Shown: positions 1-7,591 of the stretch, in pieces | Position numbering within the stretch: position 1 is the stretch's first letter | How the letters are laid out: the number at the start of each line of letters is the position of its first letter | NCBI GenBank assembly: GCA_003567075.1 | Contig: PXAU01000210.1 | Location: 1 to 20,134 of the forward strand | DNA: 20,134 bases | DNA from: Trueperaceae bacterium | Lineage (GTDB): Bacteria > Deinococcota > Deinococci > Deinococcales > Trueperaceae | Direction of reading: 5' to 3' | Program-made: the position numbers and the translations under genes | The notes under the pieces: model-generated | Seen by the model: only the letters and a program-made list of their open reading frames with translations | What the model was told of the DNA's origin: nothing | Database searches by the model: none

Positions 1-2755
1 GTTGGTCGGTCCAGTCGAGGGTGAGGGTGTTGGTGCCGTGGGTGAGGGTGGCGTTGTTGGTGGTGGGGTCGATGGTGGCGTGCCAGTCGTTGGTGGGGAT
101 GGTGAGGGGGCCGAGCTCGAACGCCGGGAGGGTGCCGCTGCCGCCGCCGCCGCGGGCGTCGAGCGCGATCGGGCCGAGCGGCCCGAACTGCGCGACCAGC
201 GCCAGCTCCGGCGCGAGCTGGCCGCTGAGCTCCAGCGTCTCGACGCCCAGGTCGCCCAGCAGGCGGGCAGAGACGGTGCTGCCGTCGGCCTCGAGCCAGC
301 CCTCGACCGGCAGCGGCGCCTGCAGCTCCAGCACCGCCCCGCCCGTCGGCAGGCCAACGCCGCGGGCCTCGAGGCGGCCGACGAGACGGCCTTCCCAGCC
401 GTCGCCGGCACCGAGGACGGCTGCCAGCGGCGACGCCGCCACGGCACCGTCGAGCGTCCATGCGGCCGCGGACCAGGTCAGCGTCAGCCGCTCGCCCGCA
501 GCCTCGAGCACGGCCTCGAGCCTGCCACCGCCGTCGCCTTCATCGTCGTCTTCACCGTCGCGCCACTGGGCGCGCAGCGCCATCTCGCCCACGCGGCCGC
601 TGGCCTGCAGCGCCCTGTCAGCCGGCGTGTAGGTGGCCTCGGCCGCGCCGTCGAGCGCGGGGCGCCAGGGGCCCAGCGCGGTGCCGGCCGGCACATCGAG
701 CGTCGCGTCCAGGCGTCCGTCCTCGTGCAGCAGCAGCGTGGCGCGCAGCCTCGCAGAGGGGTCGAGGGCAGGCTCGCCGGGGGCTGGGCCGACGACCTCG
801 GCGCCGACGACCTCGGCGCTGCCGCGCCAGGCCCCGTCGGCTGGGCGTTCAGCGGCTGCATGCAGCGTCAGCGGCTGCCCTTCGAGCCGCAGCGGCAGGC
901 CGTCGACGTCGAGGCGCCAGGCGTCGCCGAGCACGAGCGCGAGCGCGCCATCGGCCTCGCGCAGCGCCCAGCCGTCCTCGTCCCCGGTCAGCGACAGCGC
1001 CAGGGCTGGCAGCGCCAGCGCCACCGGGCCCGACAGCTGCGTGGCCGGCAGCGACAGCGCGAGCGCCGCCTCGTCGCCGACGACGCCGTCGAGCGCCAGC
1101 GCACCCAAGGCGCCGCTCAGGCTGAGCCCGTCGGGACCGAGGATGGCCTGCACGCTGCCGCGCAGGTCGAGATCGTTGCGCCAGGGTGCCAGCTGCGGCG
1201 CCACCGGCGCGTCGCCGCGGACCTCCAGCGTCAGCGCCGGTCGAGCCAGGATCCCGGCCGGTGCGATGGTGAGGTCGGGCGGCCCATCCTGCCAGAGGGC
1301 CTCGGGCAGCTCCAGTCGGAGCTCGCCAGCGAGCTCGGCGTCGCCGGCGAGCCGCTCGGCCAGCACGTTCCCGTGCAGGCGGGGACCGTCGACGTCACCG
1401 GCCTCGAGCAGGAGCGCGGCCCCGTCGGCGTCGAGGCTGAGGTCGGCCGTCAGGGGGAGGCCGTCGGCCAGCGCGACGCTGCCGACCAGGCGCGCGCTGC
1501 CGGCCTGGACCTGGCCCAGGCGCAGGCTGCCCTGCAGGTCGTCCACCCGCAGCGCGCCCCAGGCAGCGTCCTGCAGCCCGGCGCGGAGGTCGACGACACC
1601 TGCCTCGCTGACGAGGTCGACGACCACGCGCCCGTTCGCCAGGATGCCATCACCGTGGACCTGCAAGACGCCGTCCGACGAGCGCACCTCGGTCGCCAGG
1701 TCGCGCAACTCGACGCCGTACACGCTGCCGTCGACGACGCCGTCGGCGTACAGCGTGACCGCTTCCCAGCCCGAGACGTCCAGCGTCGCGCGCGCGCGCC
1801 CGCTGACGTCCGGCGGCGTGCCCTCGGCGCCCAGGGCCCACAACGCCTGCGTCAACAGGCCCGCGTCGGCCTCGGCCTCGCCGCGTGCGCTCCAGCGCTG
1901 TGCCGGTACGTCCACGACGGCGTCCGCGATCAGCGTGCCGCCCAGCGCAAGGCCCGACAGCAGCGCCTCGACGCGGGCGCCGTCCCAGCGGAACGGACCG
2001 TCGATGGCCTCGACGACCGTGCCGAACGCCTCGATGCTGCCGTCCTCCACGACGCCTTCGGCGCTGACGCCGCTGGCGTCGAGGCGGACATGGCCACGCA
2101 GCGTCCCGCCCGTGATGCCGTCCCACCATTGCCGCGCCACGCGGGCGTCGGCGGAGCGGACGTCGATCTCGACCAGGCCGCGCGCCGTGTCGGCGCGGCC
2201 GACCAGGGCGATCTCGCCCTCGGCCGTGACCACCCGCGCCTGGAGCGCCAGGTCGTCGTCGCCGCCATCGATGGCGACGTCCTGGAGCTGCAGGTCGGGC
2301 AGGCTGAAGGGCACCTCGGCGACGCGGACGTCGGCACGCTCCACCCGCACGTCCTGCCAGCGCAGGCGCGGCAGCGGCCAGCCGGCTTCGCTCGGCTCGG
2401 CCGGCGGGGGGAGGCCGGCCAGCGTGCGGGCCACGTCGACATCGCCCTCGAGCACGCCGAGCACCAGGCGCAGCGGCAGCTCCCAGGTCACCAGCGGAGC
2501 CAACGACCAGCCCAACGCGAGTGTGTCGCTACGCAGGTCGAACCCTTCGCCACGCAGTCGAACCTGCTCCAAGCGCACGCCACGCCACAGGTTGCCCCCG
2601 CTGCTGGCGTAGGCGACCTCGATGCCCGTGTCAGCCAGCGGTGTCAGCGCACGCTCGAGCAGCGCGTCGCGCACGCCCGGGTGCCCAGGTAGGAGCCCCA
2701 CCGCAAGCGCTGCCAGGGTGAGCGCGGCGAGGGTGAGGAGGCTGCGGCGCGTCAT
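1..2755 (-). CDS. tamB: TamB/AsmA-like (DUF490-type) envelope protein, N-terminal part, gene runs off the left edge
   Basis: Read on the minus strand from ATG at 2755, the frame stays open for 918 codons to the window edge. The N-terminus (MTRRSLLTLAALTLAALAVGLL) is a basic stretch plus one hydrophobic segment, as in an inner-membrane anchor. It is followed by a TamB-like opening (VRDALLERAL..., GNLWRGVRLEQVRLRG). The rest is hundreds of residues of short alternating hydrophobic/polar strands (for example LRLEQVRL, LEVRGDAPV), the beta-groove pattern of the TamB/AsmA/YhdP lipid-conduit family. Family members carry phospholipid between inner and outer membrane. The conserved C-terminal DUF490 domain would lie outside the window, so the family call rests on the N-terminal pattern. 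The ATG overlaps the stop of a possible leader peptide as TGATG, and no good Shine-Dalgarno sequence precedes it. The last about 30 codons (1-90) become Thr/Asn-rich with almost only C-ending codons. An equally long open frame on the plus strand is a GC-rich shadow. Confidence 0.82.
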   Translation of the reverse strand, partial: MTRRSLLTLAALTLAALAVGLLPGHPGVRDALLERALTPLADTGIEVAYASSGGNLWRGVRLEQVRLRGEGFDLRSDTLALGWSLAPLVTWELPLRLVLGVLEGDVDVARTLAGLPPPAEPSEAGWPLPRLRWQDVRVERADVRVAEVPFSLPDLQLQDVAIDGGDDDLALQARVVTAEGEIALVGRADTARGLVEIDVRSADARVARQWWDGITGGTLRGHVRLDASGVSAEGVVEDGSIEAFGTVVEAIDGPFRWDGARVEALLSGLALGGTLIADAVVDVPAQRWSARGEAEADAGLLTQALWALGAEGTPPDVSGRARATLDVSGWEAVTLYADGVVDGSVYGVELRDLATEVRSSDGVLQVHGDGILANGRVVVDLVSEAGVVDLRAGLQDAAWGALRVDDLQGSLRLGQVQAGSARLVGSVALADGLPLTADLSLDADGAALLLEAGDVDGPRLHGNVLAERLAGDAELAGELRLELPEALWQDGPPDLTIAPAGILARPALTLEVRGDAPVAPQLAPWRNDLDLRGSVQAILGPDGLSLSGALGALALDGVVGDEAALALSLPATQLSGPVALALPALALSLTGDEDGWALREADGALALVLGDAWRLDVDGLPLRLEGQPLTLHAAAERPADGAWRGSAEVVGAEVVGPAPGEPALDPSARLRATLLLHEDGRLDATLDVPAGTALGPWRPALDGAAEATYTPADRALQASGRVGEMALRAQWRDGEDDDEGDGGGRLEAVLEAAGERLTLTWSAAAWTLDGAVAASPLAAVLGAGDGWEGRLVGRLEARGVGLPTGGAVLELQAPLPVEGWLEADGSTVSARLLGDLGVETLELSGQLAPELALVAQFGPLGPIALDARGGGGSGTLPAFELGPLTIPTNDWHATIDPTTNNATLTHGTNTLTLDWTDQ

Positions 2756-2829
2756 CAGGGGGTGTGCGGCGAACGCCCCCCGCCGCCAGGCCGAGCGCGT
2801 CCCAGCCGACGTTGGAGGGCCGTCGTCAC
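2755..2829 (-). CDS. possible leaderless 24-residue leader peptide coupled to tamB
   Basis: A GTG at 2829 lies 6 nt downstream of an extended -10 (TGCTACCCT), exactly the leaderless spacing seen at other genes here. It opens 24 codons, Arg- and Gly-rich, and stops at TGA (2757-2755). The last base of that stop is the A of the tamB ATG (TGATG). This arrangement would let ribosomes that load on the leaderless 5' end terminate and re-initiate on tamB. The peptide has no recognisable domain, and the -10 could simply drive tamB with a 74-nt untranslated leader, so coding status is unproven. Confidence 0.35.
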   Translation of the reverse strand: MTTALQRRLGRARPGGGGRSPHTP

Positions 2830-2835
2830 GAAGCG

Positions 2836-2844
2836 AGGGTAGCA
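2836..2844 (-). promoter_or_regulatory. extended -10 promoter for the tamB transcript
   Basis: Minus-strand TGCTACCCT (TGn + TANNNT) sits 6 nt before the GTG at 2829. No TTGACA-like -35 is visible at 16-18 bp. It is back to back with the acyP -10, so the two divergent promoters share about 20 bp. Confidence 0.5.
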
Positions 2845-2865
2845 CCCGAAGATGAGCAGCCGCGG

Positions 2866-2871
2866 TAGCAT
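2866..2871 (+). promoter_or_regulatory. -10 element of the acyP-trpC-SDR operon (leaderless)
   Basis: TAGCAT ends 7 nt before the acyP ATG at 2879, so transcription would begin at or next to the start codon. No convincing -35 is seen. The match to the other promoters of the window supports it, and it also argues against the in-frame upstream ATG at 2852, which lies 5' of the -10. Confidence 0.55.
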
Positions 2872-2878
2872 GTGCGGT

Positions 2879-3172
2879 ATGAGCGAAGCCACATCGAGCG
2901 ATCGTCGCGAGCGCCTCACCGCCTTGGTGCGCGGTCGCGTGCAGGCGGTCGGCTACCGCGCCTTCGTGCAGCGGCACGCGCGCGACTTGGGCGTGGCCGG
3001 CCACGCCGAGAACCTGCCGGACGGGCGCGTCGAGGTGATGGCCGAAGGCCCGCGCGAGGCGCTGGAGGTCTTGCTGGTGCATGTCCGCAACGGACCGACG
3101 CACGCTTACGTCGACGACGTGGAGGTCGTCTGGGGCGAGGCTGGGGGCGCGCGTGGTTTCCACACGTACTGA
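2879..3172 (+). CDS. acyP: acylphosphatase
   Basis: A 97-residue protein, the usual size for the family, which hydrolyses the carboxyl-phosphate bond of acyl phosphates in the cytoplasm. It carries the family signature VRGRVQAVGYRAF with the phosphate-binding loop and the catalytic Arg in GYR. The second signature, GHAENLPDGRVEVMAEG, supplies the catalytic Asn (usual form GWVRNxxDGxVE). I chose ATG 2879 because a TAGCAT -10 ends 7 nt upstream; starts further 5' would lie inside or before the promoter. Its 3' end overlaps the likely trpC start by about 20 nt, so the two genes are probably cotranscribed. The physiological substrate cannot be told from sequence. Confidence 0.93.
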   Translation: MSEATSSDRRERLTALVRGRVQAVGYRAFVQRHARDLGVAGHAENLPDGRVEVMAEGPREALEVLLVHVRNGPTHAYVDDVEVVWGEAGGARGFHTY

Positions 3173-4094
3173 GCGCGTGGGCGCCCGGACGCCGTGGCCT
3201 GCGCCGCTGACGCCGGCCTGGTTGGCACAGGTGCCCGGCGTGCTCGGTCGGATCGGCCGCGAACGGGCGGCCGACTACGCCCAGGTCGAGGCCGTCGTCC
3301 CTGCCGAGGCCGCCCCTGCAGACGCAGCGGGCGCCGCTCCCAGCGCCACCGGAGCCGTGCCGACGGACGTGGCGGAGGCCGCCCCGCAGACCGTTCGGGG
3401 GCGCTTGCGGAGGGCCTTGGTGGGACCCGGTATGGCGCTGCTGGCCGAGGTCAAGCGGGCTTCGCCCTCGCGTGGACCGATCGCCGCGCTCGATCCCGTC
3501 GCCGCCGCCCAGGCGTACGCCGCAGGCGGCGCGGCGGCGCTGTCGGTGCTGACCGAGCCACGGCACTTCGGCGGCGCTCGCGAGCACCTGCGGCGCGTGG
3601 CCCAGAACGTGGCGTTGCCCATCCTGCGAAAGGATTTCGTCGTGCATCCGTCGCAGCTCCACGAGGCGCGCGCCGACGGCGCCGCCGGGGTGCTGTTGAT
3701 CGTGGCGTTGCTGGGCGAGGCGTTGGGAGACTACCTGGCGGCCGCCCGCGCGCTCGGGCTCGACGCCCTCGTCGAGGTCCACGACGACGCCGAGCTCGAC
3801 GCCGCCTGCGCGCTGGGGGCGGAGCTCGTGGGCGTCAACAACCGTGACCTGCGCAGCCTGGCGATCGACCTGGAGACCGCCCCGCGGCTGCTCCGCCGCG
3901 GCCGCGCGAGCGGGCACCAGGCCGTGTGGGTGGCCGAGTCGGGGTACGGCGACGGCGCTTCCGTGGCGTCGGTTGCGGGCCTGGCCGACGCGGTGCTGGT
4001 GGGCACCTCCTTGGCGGGCAGCGGTGACCTGACGCGCGCCACCCGGGCCTTCGTCGCGGCGGCCGCTGAGCTGACCGTGGAGGTGCGTTCATGA
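3153..4094 (+). CDS. trpC: indole-3-glycerol-phosphate synthase
   Basis: Closes the indole ring in tryptophan synthesis, converting 1-(2-carboxyphenylamino)-deoxyribulose 5-phosphate to indole-3-glycerol phosphate. The TIM-barrel catalytic motifs are all present in order from the GTG at 3153: AEVKRASPSRG (Glu99, Lys101), LRKDF (Lys160), VEVH (Glu208), GVNNRDL (Asn229/230), AESG (Ser263) and the phosphate-binding VLVGTSLAGSGD. At 313 residues it is about 40-50 longer than usual. The excess is an Ala/Pro-rich segment (about residues 47-80) between the N-terminal helix and the first barrel strand. The start is uncertain: GTG 3153 has a G-rich sequence upstream and overlaps acyP, while GTG 3177 just after the acyP stop is an alternative. 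It overlaps the SDR gene by ATGA. No other trp gene lies in the window. Confidence 0.92.
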   Translation: MVSTRTERVGARTPWPAPLTPAWLAQVPGVLGRIGRERAADYAQVEAVVPAEAAPADAAGAAPSATGAVPTDVAEAAPQTVRGRLRRALVGPGMALLAEVKRASPSRGPIAALDPVAAAQAYAAGGAAALSVLTEPRHFGGAREHLRRVAQNVALPILRKDFVVHPSQLHEARADGAAGVLLIVALLGEALGDYLAAARALGLDALVEVHDDAELDAACALGAELVGVNNRDLRSLAIDLETAPRLLRRGRASGHQAVWVAESGYGDGASVASVAGLADAVLVGTSLAGSGDLTRATRAFVAAAAELTVEVRS

Positions 4095-4849
4095 GCGCTG
4101 ACAGCGACGACCTGCGGGGCGCGGCCGCGTTCATGGGTGGCGCTGGTGCGCCGAAGTTGGCGCTCGTGACGGGCGCCTCGAGCGGCATGGGGGCGGCCAG
4201 CACGGTGGCCTTGGCGGCTGCCGGCTGGTCGCTGGTCTTGCAGGGTCGCGACGCCGAGCGCAGCGAGCGGAGTCGCCGCACCGCGGCGGCGCGCGCCGCG
4301 CCCGAGGCGCGGATCGACGTGTGCCTCGCCGACCTCGCCGGCGACGAGGGGGTGGAGCGCGTTGCGGCCGCGGTGGACGGGCGACCGCTCCACGCGCTCG
4401 TGCACGCCGCCGGGACCATCCACCTCGGCCATCTCGGCGAGGTGCCCATGGCCGCCTTCGACGCGCAGATCGCGCTCAACCTGCGCGCCCCGTACGCCTT
4501 GACGCGGGCGCTGCTGCCGGCCTTGCGCGAGGCCCGAGGGCACGTGGTGATGGTGAACTCCACCGCCGGTCAGCGCGCCAACCCGGGCTGGTCGGGCTAC
4601 GCCGCCAGCAAGTTCGGGCTGCGCGCCGTGGCCGACGCGCTGCGCCAGGAGGAGCCGGCGCTGCGCGTCACCAGCCTCTATCCGGGGCGGACGGCGACGC
4701 CCATGCAGGCGGCCGTGCACGAGGCTGAGGCGAAGGCCTACGAGCCAGGGCGCTTCGTCCGGCCCGAGGACGTGGCCGCGCAGGTGGTGGCGCTCCTCGA
4801 GCTGCCGCGACCGTCGCTGGTCAGCGAGCTGACCATCGCGCCTGGTTGA
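4091..4849 (+). CDS. short-chain dehydrogenase/reductase (SDR) of unknown substrate
   Basis: A 252-residue classical-type SDR, a Rossmann-fold NAD(P)-dependent oxidoreductase. Visible motifs are TGASSGMG at 27-34 (cofactor glycine motif), HAAG at 105-108 in place of the usual NNAG, an Asn at 130, catalytic Ser157 in NSTAG, and YxxxK at Tyr170/Lys174 (YAASK). The late YPGRTATPM matches the usual PG..T.M segment. The start is well fixed: GGAGGT at 4079-4084 lies 6 nt before ATG 4091, and the ATG overlaps the trpC stop. The substrate is not readable from sequence; neighbourhood with trpC and acyP does not by itself give a pathway. The stop codon lies inside a 21-bp sequence that is repeated 64 bp downstream. 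Confidence 0.92.
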   Translation: MSADSDDLRGAAAFMGGAGAPKLALVTGASSGMGAASTVALAAAGWSLVLQGRDAERSERSRRTAAARAAPEARIDVCLADLAGDEGVERVAAAVDGRPLHALVHAAGTIHLGHLGEVPMAAFDAQIALNLRAPYALTRALLPALREARGHVVMVNSTAGQRANPGWSGYAASKFGLRAVADALRQEEPALRVTSLYPGRTATPMQAAVHEAEAKAYEPGRFVRPEDVAAQVVALLELPRPSLVSELTIAPG

Positions 4850-4932
4850 GGCGGCGTCTTGCCCACCTCGGGGCAGGCGGGGGCCGCGGCCGCGACGCCC
4901 AGCGCCTGGTTGAGGCGGCGTCCGCGACGCCC
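4838..4932. repeat. direct repeat, 21 bp twice with 64-bp offset, each copy a small hairpin
   Basis: CGCCTGGTTGAGGCGGCGTC occurs at 4839-4858 and 4903-4922 with no mismatch (one more matching base, G, precedes each). Within each copy CGCCT and AGGCG can pair around a GGTTG loop. The first copy contains the SDR stop codon. CGCGACGCCC also repeats at 4891-4900 and 4923-4932. The second hairpin copy is followed by GGCGTC-CGC-GACGCC (4917-4931), another inverted repeat. The element lies between the SDR stop and the next promoter. It may act as a factor-dependent stop site or be a decayed small dispersed repeat. No T-run follows the hairpins. Confidence 0.7.
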
Positions 4933-4947
4933 CGCGCCAGGTGCCGG

Positions 4948-4956
4948 TGCTATCCT
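4948..4956 (+). promoter_or_regulatory. extended -10 of the M16 peptidase pair (leaderless)
   Basis: TGCTATCCT ends 7 nt before the GTG at 4964. This spacing and the lack of a Shine-Dalgarno sequence identify the GTG as the start. No -35 hexamer is evident. Confidence 0.6.
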
Positions 4957-4963
4957 CCCCGGC

Positions 4964-6256
4964 GTGACGAAACCAGCCCCCACGCTCTTCGACCGCACGC
5001 TCCCCAACGGCTTGCGGGTCGTCGTCGAGCCGATGCCGTGGCTCGCGACCGTCAGCTCGAGCCTGCTGCTGCCGATCGGTGCCGCCAACGACCCGGACGA
5101 CGGCATCGGCGCTGCTGCGCTGCTGTCCGAGTGGCTGCAGCGCGGTGCAGCTGGGCGCGATGCTCGCGCCCAAGCGGCCGCGCTCGACGCGCTCGGGGTG
5201 CGCCGCGGTGGCGGCGTCGGGCGCGAGATGCTGAGCCTCTCGGCGGCCTTCCTCGGGCGCGACGCGGCCGCCGTGCTGCCGCTGCTGGCCGACGTAGTAA
5301 AGGCCCCGGGCCTTTCCGACGACACCTTCGAGAACGTCCGCGCGTTGGCGCTGCAAGACCTCGCCGCGGCGCTGGACACGCCCGCGCAGCGGGCCGGCGA
5401 GGCCTTGGTCGCGGCGTACTTCGCTAGTCACCATGGTCGCAGCGCCTACGGTCTCGAGGCCCACCTGGAGGCGTTGAGCGCGGCGGCGGTCCGCCGCGAC
5501 GCGCAGGCGCGGTTGGGTCCTGGCGGCGCGGTGTTGGCGGTTGCCGGAGGACTCGATCCCGAGCCCTTCATGGCCCTGCTGGAGAACTACTTCGGTGTGT
5601 GGCAGGGTCCCTCACGGCCGCTGCCCGAACCGCGCCGGCGGTCGCCGCACGCTAGCAGCATCGAGGCCGAGAGCGCCCAGGTGCAGATCGGCTTGGCGAC
5701 GCCGCTGGTCGGGCCCGGCGAGCCCGGCTGGTACCCGCAGCAGCTGGCCTTGGCGGTGCTCGACGGCAACATGGGCGCGCGCCTGTTCAGCGAGGTGCGC
5801 GAGAAGCGCGGCCTGGTGTACGGCGTGTCGGCGGGAACGCGTGTCGTGCGTGGTCACGCCTACCTGGCGGCGCGCGCCGCGACCACGCCCGAGCGGGCCG
5901 CCGAGACGCTCGAGGTGGTGGCGAGCGAGATCCGGCGCTTGCGCGACGGCGTCGAGCGCGACGAGTTCGAGCGTGCCGGGGTGCAGCTGCGGGCCTCCTT
6001 GGTCATGTCGGGTGAAGCCTCCGGGGCCCGCGCCTCGCGGCTCGCCAGCGACGTGCTCCACCTGGGCCGGCCGCGAGGCTTGCACGAGGTCGACCAGGCC
6101 CTCGCGGGACTCTCGCTGGAGGACGTGAACGAGCACCTGGCGGCCTCGGCCGAGCCGACCTTCACGACGGTGACGCTGGGGCCCGTGGCGCTGTCCGAGG
6201 CGGCCCTCGGGCCCGCCGTGCCGGCCGCGACCGTGCCGCTCGAGGCGCGCGCGTGA
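4964..6256 (+). CDS. M16-family peptidase-like protein lacking the zinc site (non-catalytic subunit)
   Basis: A 430-residue protein of the pitrilysin/processing-peptidase fold. It begins TLPNGLRVVVEPMPWLATVSSSLLLPIGA, the standard M16 opening strand pattern. Where active members have HxxEH, this one reads ALLSEWLQRG (about residues 52-61), so both zinc histidines are gone. The C-terminal half keeps the substrate-binding Arg/Tyr motif REKRGLVYGVSAG. Such inactive chains pair with a zinc-bearing partner, as in mitochondrial alpha/beta-MPP and bacterial two-subunit M16B enzymes. The gene overlaps its partner by GTGA, fitting a 1:1 complex. I chose GTG 4964 because a TGCTATCCT -10 lies 7 nt upstream and homology starts right there. 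An in-frame extension back to 4859 would read through the repeat and promoter. Confidence 0.9.
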   Translation: MTKPAPTLFDRTLPNGLRVVVEPMPWLATVSSSLLLPIGAANDPDDGIGAAALLSEWLQRGAAGRDARAQAAALDALGVRRGGGVGREMLSLSAAFLGRDAAAVLPLLADVVKAPGLSDDTFENVRALALQDLAAALDTPAQRAGEALVAAYFASHHGRSAYGLEAHLEALSAAAVRRDAQARLGPGGAVLAVAGGLDPEPFMALLENYFGVWQGPSRPLPEPRRRSPHASSIEAESAQVQIGLATPLVGPGEPGWYPQQLALAVLDGNMGARLFSEVREKRGLVYGVSAGTRVVRGHAYLAARAATTPERAAETLEVVASEIRRLRDGVERDEFERAGVQLRASLVMSGEASGARASRLASDVLHLGRPRGLHEVDQALAGLSLEDVNEHLAASAEPTFTTVTLGPVALSEAALGPAVPAATVPLEARA

Positions 6257-7524
6257 CGGTACCGGCCGACGCCCTACGGATCGACACCGAGCAGCTGGGC
6301 AACGGCCTGCGGGTGGTCGGCGAGTACAACCCGGCCGCCGCGTCGGTGGCCGTGGGCGTGGTGGTCGAGACCGGATCGCGCGACGAGCGCGCCGAGGAAC
6401 ACGGGGTGTCGCACTTCCTCGAGCACTTGTGCTTCAAGGGCGACGAGAGCCGCAGCGGCGGCGACGTCTCGCGCGCCTTCGACGCCTTGGGCGCGCGCTA
6501 CAACGCCTTCACCTCCGAGGAGCGGACGGTGTACTACGGCGCCGTGCTGCCCGAGAACGGACCGCAGCTGCTGACGCTCCTCACCGCGATGCTGCGCCCC
6601 GCGCTGCGGAGCGACGACGTCGAGCTGGAGCGCAAGGTGGTGCTCGAGGAGATCGCGATGTACGCCGACCGTCCCGACGCGCTGGTGTTCGAGCGTGGGG
6701 CGAGCACGTACTACGGCGAGCACCCGTACGGCCGCGGCGTGCTCGGCACCGAGGCCTCCCTGCGGGGCCTCGAGCGCGAGCGCGTGCGGGCCTACTGGCA
6801 GCGCCGCTACACGCCCGACAACCAGCTGGTGGTGCTGAGCGGGCGTTACGACTGGGCGGCGGCGTTGCGCCAGCTCGAACGCCTCACGCGCGGTTGGGAG
6901 GGCCGCGCCGACCCGCGCGACACCAGCCCGCCGAGCTGCCGCGGCGGCGAGGACGGCACCACCAAGCCGAGCCTGACGCGCGCTCACGCGGCGCTGTTCG
7001 CGCCCGGCGTCGGCCGGGCCGATCCTGACCGCACCGCTGCGGCGTTGCTCGCCCACGTGCTCGGTGACGACGACAACAGCCTGCTGTACTGGACGCTGGT
7101 CGAGCCGGGCCTGGCGGACAGTGCGGTGGTGTGGCACGATCCCGCGGACGGGTTCGGCAGCCTCCAGGCCTACCTCGGCTGCGCCCCGGACGACCTGCCG
7201 CGCGTGCTCGAGCTGATGCGTGACGCGCTGGCGCGGGTCCAGGCCGAGGGTGTGCCGAGCGCGAGCTGGGAGCAGGCGCAGCGCAGCCTCGCCACGGGCC
7301 TCACGCTGCGCGGTGAGACGCCGATGGGACGGCTGGTGTCGGTCGCGAGCTCCTTCCTCGACCGTGGCCGCGTGCGCAGCGTTGCCGAGACGGTGGACGA
7401 GGTGCTGCAGACGCCGTTGGCGCGCGCCGAGGCCCTGCTGGCGCGGCGACCGTTCGACGACGCCTTCGTGTTCACGCTCCTCCCCGAAGCGTCGCCGGCG
7501 GCGCCCGCGACGCGGGCATCGTGA
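6253..7524 (+). CDS. M16-family zinc metallopeptidase (catalytic subunit)
   Basis: A 423-residue M16 peptidase. Zinc and catalytic residues are in place: HFLEH at 54-58 (inverted HxxEH motif) and the third ligand, a Glu in VVLEEIAMYAD (about 133), at the usual spacing of about 75 residues. GSRDE and YNAFTSEERTVYYGAV are also typical of active chains. The C-terminal half lacks the R..Y motif of the partner and reads LLYWTLVEPG there, so the two proteins are complementary: one brings zinc, the other the substrate-binding Arg/Tyr. The GTG start overlaps the preceding stop by four bases, with GAGG about 7 nt upstream. No signal peptide is visible in either protein, so action is probably cytoplasmic; the substrate is unknown. 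Confidence 0.93.
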   Translation: MTVPADALRIDTEQLGNGLRVVGEYNPAAASVAVGVVVETGSRDERAEEHGVSHFLEHLCFKGDESRSGGDVSRAFDALGARYNAFTSEERTVYYGAVLPENGPQLLTLLTAMLRPALRSDDVELERKVVLEEIAMYADRPDALVFERGASTYYGEHPYGRGVLGTEASLRGLERERVRAYWQRRYTPDNQLVVLSGRYDWAAALRQLERLTRGWEGRADPRDTSPPSCRGGEDGTTKPSLTRAHAALFAPGVGRADPDRTAAALLAHVLGDDDNSLLYWTLVEPGLADSAVVWHDPADGFGSLQAYLGCAPDDLPRVLELMRDALARVQAEGVPSASWEQAQRSLATGLTLRGETPMGRLVSVASSFLDRGRVRSVAETVDEVLQTPLARAEALLARRPFDDAFVFTLLPEASPAAPATRAS

Positions 7525-7579
7525 ACCGGACGTGAGCGTCGCTTCACCCGTTCCCCAGATCGTCGGCTCGGCTGCCGGG

Positions 7580-7585
7580 TAGATT
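7580..7585 (+). promoter_or_regulatory. -10 element of the Lpt-like operon (leaderless)
   Basis: TAGATT ends 6 nt before ATG 7592, in the 67-bp gap after the M16 gene. No clear -35 is seen. It marks the Lpt-like genes as starting a new transcript. Confidence 0.5.
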
Positions 7586-7591
7586 GACCGT

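Noticed and set aside
2..2692. Long plus-strand open frame (about 896 codons) over the tamB-like gene
   Set aside because: Codon boundaries coincide with those of the minus-strand gene, and the translation is Arg/Ala/Gln-rich low-complexity with no domain. The minus strand gives a signal anchor and coherent beta-groove pattern.
4859..4963. N-terminal extension of the first M16 protein to an upstream start
   Set aside because: It would translate the repeat and the TGCTATCCT promoter element; homology begins at GTG 4964, 7 nt after that element.
3731..5464. Minus-strand open frame of 577 codons across trpC, SDR and the first M16 gene
   Set aside because: It crosses three well-supported plus-strand genes and gives Arg/Gly/His-rich sequence without motifs; typical GC-rich shadow.
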